64,000 nt of DNA from Spiroplasma endosymbiont of Panorpa germanica (GTDB lineage: Bacteria; Bacillota_I; Bacilli_A; Mycoplasmatales; Mycoplasmataceae). Under the pieces are notes generated by a model that was given only the letters and a program-made list of their open reading frames with translations, was not told the origin of the DNA and did not search any database. Position 1 is the first letter of the stretch. Each line of letters opens with the position of its first letter. Below, one piece after another: positions 1-10,567 of this stretch. The stretch covers positions 868,001 to 932,000 of the forward strand of contig NZ_OZ026461.1 in NCBI RefSeq assembly GCF_964019765.1, in the 5' to 3' direction. The position numbers were made by a program, and so were the translations under genes.

Positions 1-32
1 AACTCAACTTCATTACCTGTAATTTTTGCCAT
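1..32 (-). CDS. 5' end of a truncated gene
   Basis: Only the first ten codons are inside the window; the gene continues beyond base 1. The start is ATG at 30-32, preceded by a good Shine-Dalgarno (AAAGGAAAG on the minus strand). The visible residues are MAKITGNEVE. This is too short to identify. Confidence 0.55.
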   Translation of the reverse strand, partial: MAKITGNEVE

Positions 33-942
33 TTTTCTTTCCTTTAATTGATTATTAGGTTTAGACCTTAAAATAATTATACCTTGTTTGAATCAAATTA
101 AAAAGGGACATAGTAACTTATTTACCGCTGGATTTGAAAACATTAAGGGAATTTAGATGAAAAATCATGTGAAAATCATTTTGTTAAAAGTTTTACTAAA
201 TAAACTATGTTTGTACAAATATTGTATGTGTTTTTAATGTTTAGGTTAGACTTTAAAAATTAAAAAATTTAAAATATTCCTGTATGATGTTAAATATTTT
301 TCAAAGTTCAAATAATTTACTTTTTCACTGGAAAACAATACAAACTTTAAGAACTTAAAAAGTTTCATACACTTGCCTTCAGTACTGGGACTTGAGATGA
401 TGATATAGTTAATAATTTTTAAAAAATAGGTTTAACTAAAAGGGTTATCTTGGTTTAAACAAGTAGTGATTTTGCTAGTGCTTTTCAAAAAATACTAATT
501 AAAAAATCCGAAATCTCTGCATATTAAAAAAACCAAAAACAATTTATCGATATAAAAAATTGTGAGTCGGTTATTTAGTGGTCTTTGCTAAATACTATTT
601 CACTACTTTAATTGACATTAAAGCAGCTTTTAATTTTTTTTTAATTTCTTCAAGATAATTCAGAACTCAATCCGGGTTTTTATTTTTTTTGTATATTTAT
701 TTACTTTTTCCACGTTTCAACATCCTGTAATAAACAAATGTTTATTTTATATTCTCTAACTCTGATTTCAAAAGCTATTCTACTCATTTCAAAATTTAGT
801 CTATTTTCTAGTTGTTCTTAGTTTTTACATTCGATTACTATCATTTATAATTTTTAGTTTATTCAAAGTTTTTCTTAGAAAATATTAAATATTAAATAGG
901 AAATTTGAAAAGAAGAAATATTCCCGTTTTGTTATTTTCACA
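33..942. other. AT-rich gap without a recognisable gene
   Basis: About 900 bases with frequent stops on both strands even with TGA read as tryptophan. I see no ribosome-binding site with a following reading frame. By position this is where the body of the oldest copy of lipoprotein array A should lie, but no similarity to the intact copies is visible left of about 943, so that body is deleted or fully decayed. Confidence 0.5.
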
Positions 943-1241
943 AATCAGAACTTACATTGCGATAATAAAAACTATTTTTATCTTGAAGATACTCTTAATT
1001 ATCTAACAATTATTTAATCGCAAAACCTTACAACAATGGATCATCTTCTACAATTCATGCATAAGGCAGGAACGCCTCAAACATTGCAGTTTTAAAAATA
1101 GTAGCGACTTCACCAATAAAATTATTTAGAGCTTGGTTGTAGTCGTATTGTTTAACAGCTTTTCCCTTAGTTTTACAACTAACAACATAAATTGTGTGGG
1201 CACCACCATTAACGAAGTTGCAAGTATTTGCAGTAATTTTA
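943..1241 (-). pseudogene. Relic of array A lipoprotein, N-terminal part
   Basis: The stretch aligns base for base with the first ~100 codons of the three intact array A lipoproteins (for example 3228-3522), with many substitutions. The start codon is lost (TTGAAAATT where the intact copies have ATG), an in-frame TAA replaces a sense codon near 1011-1019, and a one-base change removes the PIYAV frame. It lies 2,281 bases before the first intact start, so it is the remains of a fourth tandem copy. Its -35 box upstream has also degenerated (TTCAAA). Confidence 0.8.
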
Positions 1242-1332
1242 AATTTTCAATCTCCTATTTTAAATATTAACAATTATACCTTTAAGGGTACTTTATTTGA
1301 ATCTGGTTTTATTCTTATAAAAAACAAAAAAC

Positions 1333-1655
1333 TAGCTGTGATTTAATAACAGTTTCTCAAATGAAGGTTTTAGAGATAATATGTGTGACCAATAAATTAT
1401 TTGAACTCCAGTTCCAGAGACTTTTACTCCCAACGCTTTTGCTGATTTTAGTTTTGGTTCATCCACCAAAACTGCATTAAATAAAGTTGCTCGTAACAGA
1501 GCTTCACAGTTCTCAAGACATTCAATGTTGACATCTTTTACTAAACCATCAATAACGTTTCTAAGTGGTGTGATATCATGGACGTGGATTTGAACAGATT
1601 TCGAACCAGTACTTTTAATAAAGTCTTATGAAGCTTTGCTTGGATCTTAAAATTC
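1333..1655 (-). pseudogene. PTS IIB/IIC 3'-end fragment, unit 0
   Basis: Recognisable decayed copy of the 3' two thirds of the IIB gene at 8249-8614, joined by an internal deletion to a piece matching the 3' end of the IIC gene (compare 1603-1650 with 8490-8700). Stops and frameshifts rule out function. It was carried along when the lipoprotein gene was duplicated. Confidence 0.75.
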
Positions 1656-1680
1656 AAAGATGAGTAAGTTTTGAAATTAA

Positions 1681-1707
1681 TTAAAAAATCGACTCAAAAA
1701 GTCGATT
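1681..1707 (-). terminator. Rho-independent terminator of lipoprotein A1
   Basis: Eight-base inverted repeat AATCGACT / AGTCGATT with a five-base loop, followed on the minus strand by a T-run. It starts 22 bases after the A1 stop codon. Confidence 0.85.
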
Positions 1708-1728
1708 TTAGTCAAATTATTACAGTGG

Positions 1729-3522
1729 TTATTTTCTCCATTCTAAAACGAAGTATGATCAATAGTTTTGTGATAGTCCAATCGTCTTCATGCCCTGTTT
1801 AAGTTGTATTACCCTATTTTCATCATCATTTTTATTTGTATAAAAGTATGTTGTTTTATCAACTACACCGTTATAAGAAAATAGATATGTTTTTAATTCG
1901 ACTCTATTTGTTGGCTTTCCTCAACTTGTATCTCCAAAATGAGTTCGACGTTCCTTTGTGCTATTATGACGGCCATGTTGTATGTAACTTGGGAACTCCC
2001 CGGTATCAATCATTTCAAACTTTTGAACCATTCCTAATTCTTCTAAAAACACATTAGCTTCAGGGACATCAAAAAAATATTCTTCATCGCCTGGTTTAAA
2101 CCAAATTCGAAATTTCGAGATTTGTTTTCAACCTTTTGGAATGCTGATGTAATGGGCTTGGTCATCAGGAGATTCTTTAAGTTCTCTTCCTTCCATGTGG
2201 TAGAATTTTTGTTGATAATCAAATGAATCACTTATAAATTTTTCATAATAGCTTCTAGTACTACTATAGCTGGTTTTTTGACGAATAAATAAAACTCTTT
2301 CAGAAAAATCATAGGTTTGTCCCTCCATTACGAAAGACAAATTTTTTAACTCAGCTCCGTAAGAAGCAATTGTTAACTTATCTTCATCATCTTTAATTTC
2401 AAATTTTGATTTATAAGTTGATAGCAATGTTTGAATAACCCTATTATCTGCTATGTTATTTTCTAGATTATATTGATTAATAGATCTTGAAATTCCAGAA
2501 TCCTTTTTAATTTTTTCATCTAAAAAACTTTTTTCAGCAACGTTATCTATAACCGGTCTTATTCAATCACCAGTGTCATCATTGGAAGCGTTTCTTAAGA
2601 ATTTATCTTTATCCTCACCGTTATAAATCATTGCTTTGTGCGAAGTAAGATAACGCTCCTTAAACTGAGCAATTCGAGCTTCAGTTTTATATCGACTTGC
2701 ATTTTCTACAGTGTTAGAATTTACAACCAAGGATAATTCGCTTGTGTTAATTTTTTGAACATTTGAATTACTTGTAGCAAATATTGCCAGTTCCTGAGTT
2801 AGGTTGCTTTTCAAATCTGCACTTGAACTAATTTTGTCTGCAATAGCTCCTTGTTCACCTTTGTCACTGACAAAAGAATATTTATTGGCTAATGTTTCGT
2901 TAATTAATTTATCATAGCCCTCAGAAATATCTTTAGCTTTGTCAGCTAAAGATTTTGCAGCAAAAATATTCATAGTAGCTGTTGTTGCAATCTCTTGCAA
3001 TCCTTTTTCTCCTGAAATTTCTTTGTAGGTAATTAAACTTGTAAATTTAATAGCCAATGATAAATTCTTGTCTTTTTTGTAAATCTCGATTGATTTTATA
3101 TCAATTCCATTTTTTAATGGGGTTGAAGAATCCATTGTTACTAAATTATAGTTAATATTGTTGCTAACTTCTTGTGCTAATTTTTGATTAATTTTCTCTG
3201 TTGGAATAATGTTGTAAATACCAGCACTTACCTTGCGATAATAAAAACTATTTTTATCTTGGAGATGCTCTTCATTATCCAACAATTCTTGAATCGTAAA
3301 GCCTTCCAACAATGGATCATCTTCTGCAATTCATGCATAAGGCAGGAAAGCCTCAAACATTGCAGTTTTAAAAATAGCAGTAACTTCACCAATAAAATTA
3401 TTTAAAGCTTGGTTATAGTCATATTGTTTAACATCTTTTTCTTTGGTTTTACAACTAACAGCATAAATTGGTGTGGGCACCACCATTAACGAAGCTGCAA
3501 GTATTTGTAACAATTTTTTCAT
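1729..3522 (-). CDS. Array A surface lipoprotein, copy 1
   Basis: A predicted membrane-anchored surface lipoprotein of 597 residues; function unknown. The signal peptide begins MKKLLQILAAS and ends in a lipobox with the acylated cysteine at residue 24 (AVSC). TGA codons at the breaks are tryptophan. Landmarks are a YDYNQAL segment after the cysteine, SSTPLKNG near 135, the SDKGEQG loop, DEDKLTIASYG, and the motif RQKTSYSSTRSYY near 395-410. That last motif recurs in all large lipoproteins of this window. The start is set by ATG with AGGAG eight bases upstream. It is nearly identical to copies 2 and 3 through the middle, but the last ~160 residues diverge in patches. Confidence 0.9.
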
Positions 3523-3550
3523 TTTAAATCTCCTATTTTACATATTAATA

Positions 3551-3579
3551 ATTATACCTTTAATGAGGCTTTATTTCAA
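3551..3579 (-). promoter_or_regulatory. Sigma-A-type promoter of lipoprotein A1
   Basis: TTGAAA, 17 bases, TATAAT on the minus strand: a near-consensus pair, 29 bases upstream of the A1 start. The same element precedes copy 2. Confidence 0.85.
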
Positions 3580-3606
3580 TCTGGTTTAATTCTTATAAAA
3601 ACAAAA

Positions 3607-3950
3607 TCAGTTGTGATTTACTTCCAATTTTTCAAATGCATGTTTCAGATATTATATGGGTAAGCAATAAATTACTTGAACTCCAGTTCCAGCAACTTTT
3701 AATCACGATGCTTTTGTTGATTTTAGTTTTGGTTCATCCACTGAAATTGCATTACATAAAGTTGCTTGTAACAGAGTTTCACAGTTTTCAAGACATTTAA
3801 TGTTGACATCCTTTACTAAACCATCGACAATGTTTCTCAGTAGTGTGATGTCATAACCATCCATTTAATCACATTTTGAACCAGTAGTTTCAATAAATCC
3901 TTCTGATACTTTGCTTGGATCTTTAACTTCAATAAATAGTGGATTTGCAA
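3607..3950 (-). pseudogene. PTS IIB/IIC 3'-end fragment, unit 1
   Basis: Decayed copy of the IIB gene tail (parent 8249-8500) fused to a short stretch of the IIC 3' end (parent 8640-8700). It is nearly identical to the fragment at 5888-6230, so these two units separated recently. There is no intact frame. Confidence 0.8.
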
Positions 3951-3956
3951 CTTAAT

Positions 3957-3982
3957 TAAAAAATCGACTCAAAAAGTCGATT
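3957..3982 (-). terminator. Terminator of lipoprotein A2
   Basis: Same AATCGACT / AGTCGATT hairpin and T-run as after copy 1. Confidence 0.85.
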
Positions 3983-4003
3983 TTAGTTAATTTTTTAGAA
4001 TGA

Positions 4004-5803
4004 CTAATCTGTATATTCTATAATAAAGTATGATGGGTAATATATTGCTGATTTCATCGTCTTTGAACCTTTCTCCAGAGCTATTACCATATTAAGATCA
4101 TCATTTTTATTGGTATAAAAATTTGTAGTTCTATCTACCGCACCGTTATAAGAAAATAGATATGTTTTTAATTCAACTCGATTTGTTGGCTTCCCTCAAT
4201 TAGTATCTCCAAAATGAGCTCGACGTTCAATTGTGGTATTTTTATCAGTATGTTGTAGGTAAGAGGGGAACTCGCCAGTATCAATCATTTCGAACTTTGA
4301 AAACAATCCTAATTCTTCCAAAAACTCATTAGCTCCTTGAAGATCAAAAAGCATTTGTTCACCACCTGGTATAAACCAATTCCATTTATTTGATTTTAAT
4401 CCTTTTTTTCAGGATCTTGGAAGAATTATAAGATGTCGCTGTTCATCAGGAGATTCTTTAAATTCTACATCTTCCATGTGATAGAATTTTTGTTGATAGT
4501 CAAATGAATCACTTATAAATTTTTCATAATAGCTTCTAGTACTACTATAGCTGGTTTTTTGACGAATAAATAAAACTCTTTCAGAAAAATCATAGGTTTG
4601 TCCCTCCATTACGAAAGACAAATTTTTTAACTCAGCTCCGTAAGAAGCAATTGTTAACTTATCTTCATCATCTTTAATTTCAAATTTTGATTTATAAGTT
4701 GATAGCAATGTTTGAATAACCCTATTATCTGCAATGTTATTTTCTAGATTGTATTGATTAATAGATCTTGAAATTCCAGAATCCTTTTTAATTTTTTCAT
4801 CTAAAAAACTTTTTTCAGCAACGTTATCTATAACCGGTCTTATTCAATCACCAGTGTCATCATCGGATGCGTTTCTTAAAAATTTATCTTTATCCTCACC
4901 GTTATAAATCATTGCTTTGTTCAAAGTAAGATTACGCTCTTCAAACTGAGCAATTCGAGCTTCAGTTTTATATCGACTTGCATTTTCTACAGTGCTAGAA
5001 TTTACAACCAAGGATAATTCGTTTGTGTTAATTTTTTGAATATTTGAATTACTTGTAGCAAATATTACCAGTTCCTGAGTTAGATCGCTTTTCAACTCTG
5101 CACTTGAACTAATTTTGTCTGCTATAGCACCTTGTTCACCTTTGTTGCTGATAAAAGAATACTTATTGGCTAATGTTTCATTAATTAATTTATCATAGCC
5201 CTCAGAAATATCTTTAGCTTTGTCAGCTAAAGATTTTGCAGCAAAAATATTCATAGTAGCTGTTGTTTCAATTTCTTGCAATCCTTTTTCGCCCGTAATT
5301 TCTTTGTAGGTAATTAAACTTGTAAGTCGAATAGCCAATGATAAATTCTTGTCTTTTTTATAAAGCTCGATTGATTTTATATCAATTCCATTTTTTAATG
5401 GGGTTGAAGAATCCATTGTTACTAAATTATAGTTAATATTGTTGCTAACTTCTTGTGCTAATTTCTGATTAATTTTCTCTGTTGGAATAATGTTGTAAAT
5501 ACCAGCACTTACCTTGCGATAATAAAAACTATTTTTATCTTGGAGATGCTCTTCATTATCCAACAATTCTTGAATCGTAAAGCCTTCCAACAATGGATCA
5601 TCTTCCGCAATTCATGCATAAGGCAGGAAAGCCTCAAACATTGCAGTTTTAAAAATAGCAGTAACTTCACCAATAAAATTATTTAAAGCTTGGTTATAGT
5701 CATATTGTTTAACATCTTTTTCTTTGGTTTTACAACTAACAGCATAAATTGGCGTGGGCACCACCATTAACGAAGCTGCAAGTATTTGTAACAATTTTTT
5801 CAT
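4004..5803 (-). CDS. Array A surface lipoprotein, copy 2
   Basis: Surface lipoprotein of 599 residues, cysteine at residue 24, read through several TGA tryptophan codons to a TAG stop. Residues 1 to ~425 are almost identical to copy 1. The block from DEDKLTIASYG to DYQQKFYHME is residue-for-residue the same. After that the sequence switches (copy 1 ...GRELKESPDD, here ...DVEFKESPDE) and stays divergent until the conserved ELG...KFEMIDTGEFPSY and HFGDT..GKPTNRVELKTY tail motifs. This pattern suggests gene conversion of the core and diversification of an exposed C-terminal face. Function unknown. Confidence 0.9.
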
Positions 5804-5831
5804 TTAAAATCTCCTATTTTACATATTAATA

Positions 5832-5860
5832 ATTATACCTTTAATGAGGCTTTATTTCAA
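5832..5860 (-). promoter_or_regulatory. Promoter of lipoprotein A2
   Basis: TTGAAA-17-TATAAT on the minus strand, identical in boxes and spacer to the promoter of copy 1. Confidence 0.85.
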
Positions 5861-5887
5861 TCTGGTTTAATTCTTAGAAAAACAAAA

Positions 5888-6230
5888 TCAGTTGTGATTT
5901 ACTTCCAATTTTTCAAATGCATGTTTCAGATATTATATGGGTAAGCAATAAATTACTTAAACTCCAGTTCCAGCAACTTTTAATCACGATGCTTTTGTTG
6001 ATTTTAGTTTTGGTTCATCCGCTGAAATTGCATTACATAAAGTTGCTTGTAACAGAGTTTCACAGTTTTCAAGACATCTAATGTTGACATCCTTTACTAA
6101 ACCATGGATAATGTTTCTCAGTAGTGTGATGTCATAACCATCCATTTAATCACATTTTGAACCAGTAGTTTCAATAAATCCTTCTGATACTTTGCTTGGA
6201 TCTTTAACTTCAATAAATAGTGGATTTGCA
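5888..6230 (-). pseudogene. PTS IIB/IIC 3'-end fragment, unit 2
   Basis: Near-identical sister of the fragment at 3607-3950, derived from the IIB/IIC genes at 8249-8700. It has internal deletions and stops and is not coding. Confidence 0.8.
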
Positions 6231-6238
6231 ACTTAATT

Positions 6239-6263
6239 AAAAAATCGACTCAAAAAGTCGATT
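6239..6263 (-). terminator. Terminator of lipoprotein A3
   Basis: AATCGACT / AGTCGATT hairpin with T-run, 22 bases past the A3 stop. Confidence 0.85.
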
Positions 6264-6284
6264 TTAGTTAATTTTTTAGAATGA

Positions 6285-8084
6285 CTAATCTGTATATTCC
6301 ACAATAAAGTATGATGGGTACTGTTTTGCTGTTTTCATTGTCTTTTTAGCACTCTCCAGAGCTATTACCATATTAAGATCATCATTTTTATTGGTATAAA
6401 AATTTGTAGTTCTATCTGCCACACCGTTATAAGAAAATAGATATGTTTTTAATTCAACTCGATTAGTCGGCTTCCCTCAATTAGTATCTCCAAAATGAGC
6501 TCGAAGTTCAATTGTACTTTTTTGAGAAGTATGTTTTATGTAAGAAGGGAACTCGCCAGTATCAATCATTTCGAACTTTGAAAACAATCCTAATTCTTCC
6601 AAAAACTCACTGGCTCCTTGAAGATCATAAAGTTTTTGTTCCTCACCAGGTTGAAAAAAATTCCATCTAGATTTTCTTATGTATCCTTTTCAGTTTCTTG
6701 GAAGAATTATAAGATGTCGCTGTTCATCAGGAGATTCTTTAAATTCTATATCTTTCATGTGATAGAATTTTTGTTGATAATCAAATGAATCACTTATAAA
6801 TTTTTCATAATAGCTTCTAGTACTACTATAGCTGGTTTTTTGACGAATAAATAAAACTCTTTCAGAAAAATCATAGGTTTGTCCCTCCATTACGAAAGAC
6901 AAATTTTTTAACTCAGCTCCGTAAGAAGCAATTGTTAACTTGTCTTCATCATCTTTAATTTCAAATTTTGATTTATAAGTTGATAGCAATGTTTGAATAA
7001 TCTTATTATCTGCAATGTTATTTTCTAGATTGTATTGATTAATAGATCTTGAAATTCCAGAATCCATTTCAATTTTTTTATCTAGAAAACTTTTTTCAGC
7101 AACGTTATCTATAACTGGTATTATTCAATCACCAGTGTCATCATTGGAAGCGTTTCTTAAAAATTGATCTTTTTCCTCACCGTCATAAATCATCGCTTTG
7201 TTCAAAGTAAGATTACGCTCTTCAAACTGAGCAATTCGAGCTTCAGTTTTATATCGACTTGCATTTTCTACAGTGCTAGAATTTACAACCGTGGTTAGTT
7301 GGTTTGTGTTAATTTCTTGGACATTTGAATTATTTGTTGCAAATGTTGCCAGTTCCTGAGTTAGGTTGCTTTTCAACTCTGCACTTGAACTAATTTTGTC
7401 TGCTATAGCACCTTGTTCACCTTTGTTGCTGATAAAAGAATACTTATTGGCTAATGTTTCATTAATTAATTTATCATAGCCCTCAGAAATATCTTTAGCT
7501 TTGTCGGCTAAAGATTTTGCAGCAAAAATATTCATAGTAGCTGTTGTTTCAATTTCTTGCAATCCTTTTTCGCCCGTAATTTCTTTGTAGGTAATTAAAC
7601 TTGTAAGTCGAATATCCACTGATAAATTCCTGTCTTTTTTGTGAAGCTCGATTGATTTTATATCAATTCCATTTTTTAATGGGGTTGAAGAATCCATTGT
7701 TACTAAATTGTAGTTAATATTATTGCTAACTTCTTGTACTAATTTTTGATTAATTTTCGCTATTGGAATAATGTTGTAAATACCAGCACTTACCTTACGA
7801 TAATAAAAACTATTTTTATCTTGAAGATTATCTTCATTATCTAACAATTCTTGAATCGTAAAGCCTTCCAACAATTGATCATCTTCTGCAATTCATGCAT
7901 AAGGTAGGAATGCCTCAAAAATTGCAGTTTTAAAAATAGCAGTAACTTCACCAATAAAATCATTTAAAGCTTGGTTATAGTCGTATTCTTTAACATCTTT
8001 TTCTTTGGTTTTACAACTAACAGCATAAATTGGCGTGGGCACCACCATTAATGAAGCTGCAAGTATTTGCAATAATTTTCTCAT
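6285..8084 (-). CDS. Array A surface lipoprotein, copy 3
   Basis: Surface lipoprotein of 599 residues, with the cysteine of the lipobox at residue 24. It lies next to the parent PTS operon and is probably the copy from which the array grew. It differs from copies 1 and 2 at scattered sites in the N-terminal half (MRKLL start, DNLQDKN, PIAKINQK) but shares the invariant central block and the RQKTSYSSTRSYY motif. Its tail is closer to copy 2. It has its own promoter, so it is not simply read from the PTS operon, which ends at a terminator between them. Confidence 0.9.
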
Positions 8085-8112
8085 TTAAAATCTCCTATTT
8101 TACATATTAATA

Positions 8113-8141
8113 ATTATATCATTAAGGCAGTTTTATTTCAA
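8113..8141 (-). promoter_or_regulatory. Promoter of lipoprotein A3
   Basis: TTGAAA, 17 bases, TATAAT preceded by TGA on the minus strand. The boxes match the other array promoters; the spacer differs. Confidence 0.85.
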
Positions 8142-8164
8142 TCTGGTTTAATTCTTATAAAAAC

Positions 8165-8222
8165 AAAAAATTCCTTTAACAGAAATAAATGCTAACATTC
8201 GTAACTATTGAAAGGAATTTTT
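8165..8222 (-). terminator. Terminator of the glucose-type PTS operon
   Basis: Arms AAATTCCTTT (8168-8177) and AAAGGAATTT (8211-8220) enclose a 33-base loop. A T-run follows on the minus strand. It separates the PTS operon from array A. Confidence 0.75.
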
Positions 8223-8248
8223 AACCAATAAAATTAGTTGTGGTTTAC

Positions 8249-8614
8249 TCACAGTTTTTCAACCGCAGGTTTTAGAGATGATATATATGGACCATAAATT
8301 ACTTGAACTCCAGTCCCAGCAACTTTTACTCCCAACGCTTTTGTTGATTTTAGTTTTGGTTCATCCACTAAACTGGCGTCAAATACTGTTACTCGTAAAC
8401 GAGTCGCACAGTTATCAAGCAATTTAATGTTGGCATCTCCTCCCAAACCGTCAATAATGTTTCTAAGTAGTGTGATGTCATAACCATCGATTTGATCAGA
8501 TTTTGACCCACCTTTTTTAGAGGTTGTTTTTTTACCATCACTGTGTCCCATTAATTCATTTAGTTCATTATGAATAATTTCTGGGTTATCGTATTTAATG
8601 TAAATTTTAGCCAT
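8249..8614 (-). CDS. PTS system, glucose-family IIB protein
   Basis: Cytoplasmic phosphotransfer protein of 121 residues. It accepts phosphate from a IIA protein on a cysteine and passes it to the sugar bound by the neighbouring IIC. The phosphocysteine motif NCATRLRV is at residues 68-75 (C69), followed by the family's GV.V.G..VQVIYG segment. The first ~45 residues are a charged, lysine-rich lead not typical of IIB. The gene starts three bases after the IIC stop, with its ribosome-binding site inside the IIC 3' end. No IIA gene is in this operon, so a IIA encoded elsewhere must serve it. The preceding IIC carries a second IIB-like tail without the cysteine, which makes this protein the working IIB. 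Confidence 0.85.
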   Translation of the reverse strand: MAKIYIKYDNPEIIHNELNELMGHSDGKKTTSKKGGSKSDQIDGYDITLLRNIIDGLGGDANIKLLDNCATRLRVTVFDASLVDEPKLKSTKALGVKVAGTGVQVIYGPYISSLKPAVEKL

Positions 8615-8617
8615 TTT

Positions 8618-10522
8618 CTAACCCTCAACTTTCATAGCTTTTGAACCAGTAGTTTTAATAACACCTTCTGATACTTTGCTTGGATCTTTAACTTCGATGA
8701 TTAGTTCAGTTTTTGAATGATCTAAATCAATAATATTGTCTTTTCCTCCAAGTGCTTTTAATAATTTTTCAGCATTAGCTGAGTCTTTTTTAGTTCCTTT
8801 TGCAAGTGATGCTTTTAAAGCTTCAACTGCAACGTTTTCTTCACCAACTTCTTCACGACCTGGTGTTTTGTAATCTTTAGCTTTGATAATTCATCAGAAT
8901 CCGAAGAAATATGATGGTGACATGATTAGTAATCCGTAGATTGGAATTCACATTGCCCCAGTTCTACCAGCTCAACTACCGAAGATTGCTCCTCCACTAG
9001 TTCCTGTTGAGTATCCTGGGATAATTCCAAAGAAGATTCAGTCAATAAATCCAGCTGCGAATCCTTGTCCAACTGTAACATTTAATAAGTATGCCATCAT
9101 GAAACTTATTCCGGCCATAAAGGCGTCAAATAAGTATAACATTGGTGCTACGAATAAGAATGAGAATAGAATTGGTTCAGTGATTCCAGTTAAGAAACTA
9201 GTTGCGGCTGCAGAAATTAAAATTCCTGAACTTTGCTTACGGTTTTCTGGTTTTGCCATCATAATCATGGCAGCAGCTCCGAATGGATATCCATATTGCA
9301 TAAAGGCAAAACGTCCTGACATAAACATTGTTCCTACTTCGTTTGTAAAGTGGTTGAAATTAATCATTCAGCTACCAGCTTCACCAGAAATTTGGTTTGC
9401 AAAGTTAGCATTTCAAACAGTGTTCATTTCTAATGCTGCACGAGCTTCATCTGTCATTTGTCAACCGTTTCCGCCCATTCATTTCATTTGTTCAAAGAAA
9501 ATTGTGTATGCTCCAGAAGTCATTGTTCAACCTGTAATTACATTGTTTGAATCAATGATTGGAGTTAATCATTCCCCTCCAGCTGATGTATATCAGAATG
9601 GAGTATATTGTACATGGTGTAGTCCCATTGGAATTAGAAGACGTTCAGTAATACCAAAGAACATAGCAACTAGTGCTCCAGCTGTTCTAGAGAATTCTTC
9701 TTGTCCTCCAATTCCCATAAGTGAACCCATCCCTGATCCAATTAAGTACAGTAATTGTAAGAAGGCAGGTCATACGAAGAAGAATCCTAAACCTGCTGCG
9801 ATTCCAAAGAAGAAACCAGCAATTGGTACAAATTTTTCTCCACCAAAGAATCCTAAAACTCTTGGTACTTTAATATTATATGTGCGGTTGTGGATTACTG
9901 ACATCCCTCAACCAATTAAAATTCCTCCAAGAACAGATAGGTCAAGTGTTGGGGTAATTCCTAGAACGCTTTTCAACATCCCTTTGTTAGTTCCCTCACT
10001 AACCAATCCATACTTACCAGCTAATCCTCATGGGTCAAATTGAACCACTGCATCTCCGGCTGTATTTGTTGTTGGTAAGAATAGTGCCATTATTGTTGAA
10101 GACATAACTACGTATGCAACAAATGCTGAAACGGCTGCAACACCTTTAGATTGTTTTGCAAATCCAAAAGCTACCGAGGTACAAAATAGTACCCCTAAAC
10201 AACCAAAAACGATATCTCCGATTGACTTCATTATGTTAAAGAAGTTAACTGCTCCATCCCCTCAATTATTTTGTTGAGCGGCGGCTGCAAATCCTCCCCC
10301 AATTCCCAGGAATAGACCCGCGATTGGAAGAACTGCAATCGGAAAAACGATTACTCTGGCTAAATTTTGTAATTTTGAAAAACTTGCTCCCTTAAATTTG
10401 TTTCAATTTTTTCCAAAATTAGAATTAGCAAAAGCTTCTTTTTTTTCAGCTTTTTTGGCAATTTTGTCCTCTTTTGAGAGGCTTTTATCGTTTTCTAGTG
10501 TGACGATTTTATCGTTTGCCAT
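8618..10522 (-). CDS. PTS system, glucose-family IIC with a degenerate IIB tail
   Basis: Membrane permease of 634 residues that transports and phosphorylates a hexose or related sugar. After a charged N-terminus come about ten membrane segments. Family landmarks are the ARVIVFPIAVLPIAGLFLG opening, the GLHH loop (GLHHVQYTPFWY), and FLTGITEPILFSFLFVAP. The last ~70 residues fold-match a IIB domain (LLKALGGKDNIIDLDHSKTELIIEVKD), but where IIB has CxTRLR this protein has HSKTEL, so it cannot be phosphorylated there. The start at 10522 has AGGAG seven bases upstream. The substrate is not deducible; glucose or GlcNAc are the likely choices. Confidence 0.85.
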
Positions 10523-10567
10523 AAATTCTCCTTTTATTTGTTTAGATATTTTTTTATAAAGTGTTTA

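Larger units (their letters stand above)
945..8222. repeat. Tandem lipoprotein array A, 2,281-base unit
   Basis: Start codons of the three intact genes are at 3522, 5803 and 8084, exactly 2,281 bases apart twice, and the relic start lies a further 2,281 bases down. Each unit holds a promoter, a lipoprotein gene, a hairpin terminator and a decayed fragment of the PTS IIB/IIC genes found intact at 8249-10522. The parent end of the array is therefore at the right, next to the real PTS operon. Confidence 0.9.

Noticed and set aside
2128-3522. Several separate short proteins in each lipoprotein gene
   Set aside because: They are pieces of one frame cut at TGA. All pieces share one frame, the residues around the breaks are conserved between copies, and the known genes here need TGA as tryptophan.
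945-8222. CRISPR-like periodic repeat
   Set aside because: The period is 2.28 kb and the units are genes; there are no short repeats with spacers anywhere in the window.
9099-10043. Open plus-strand frame of 314 codons
   Set aside because: It lies antisense to the well-supported PTS IIC gene, has no ribosome-binding site, and its proline-rich product reflects the reverse of hydrophobic codons.
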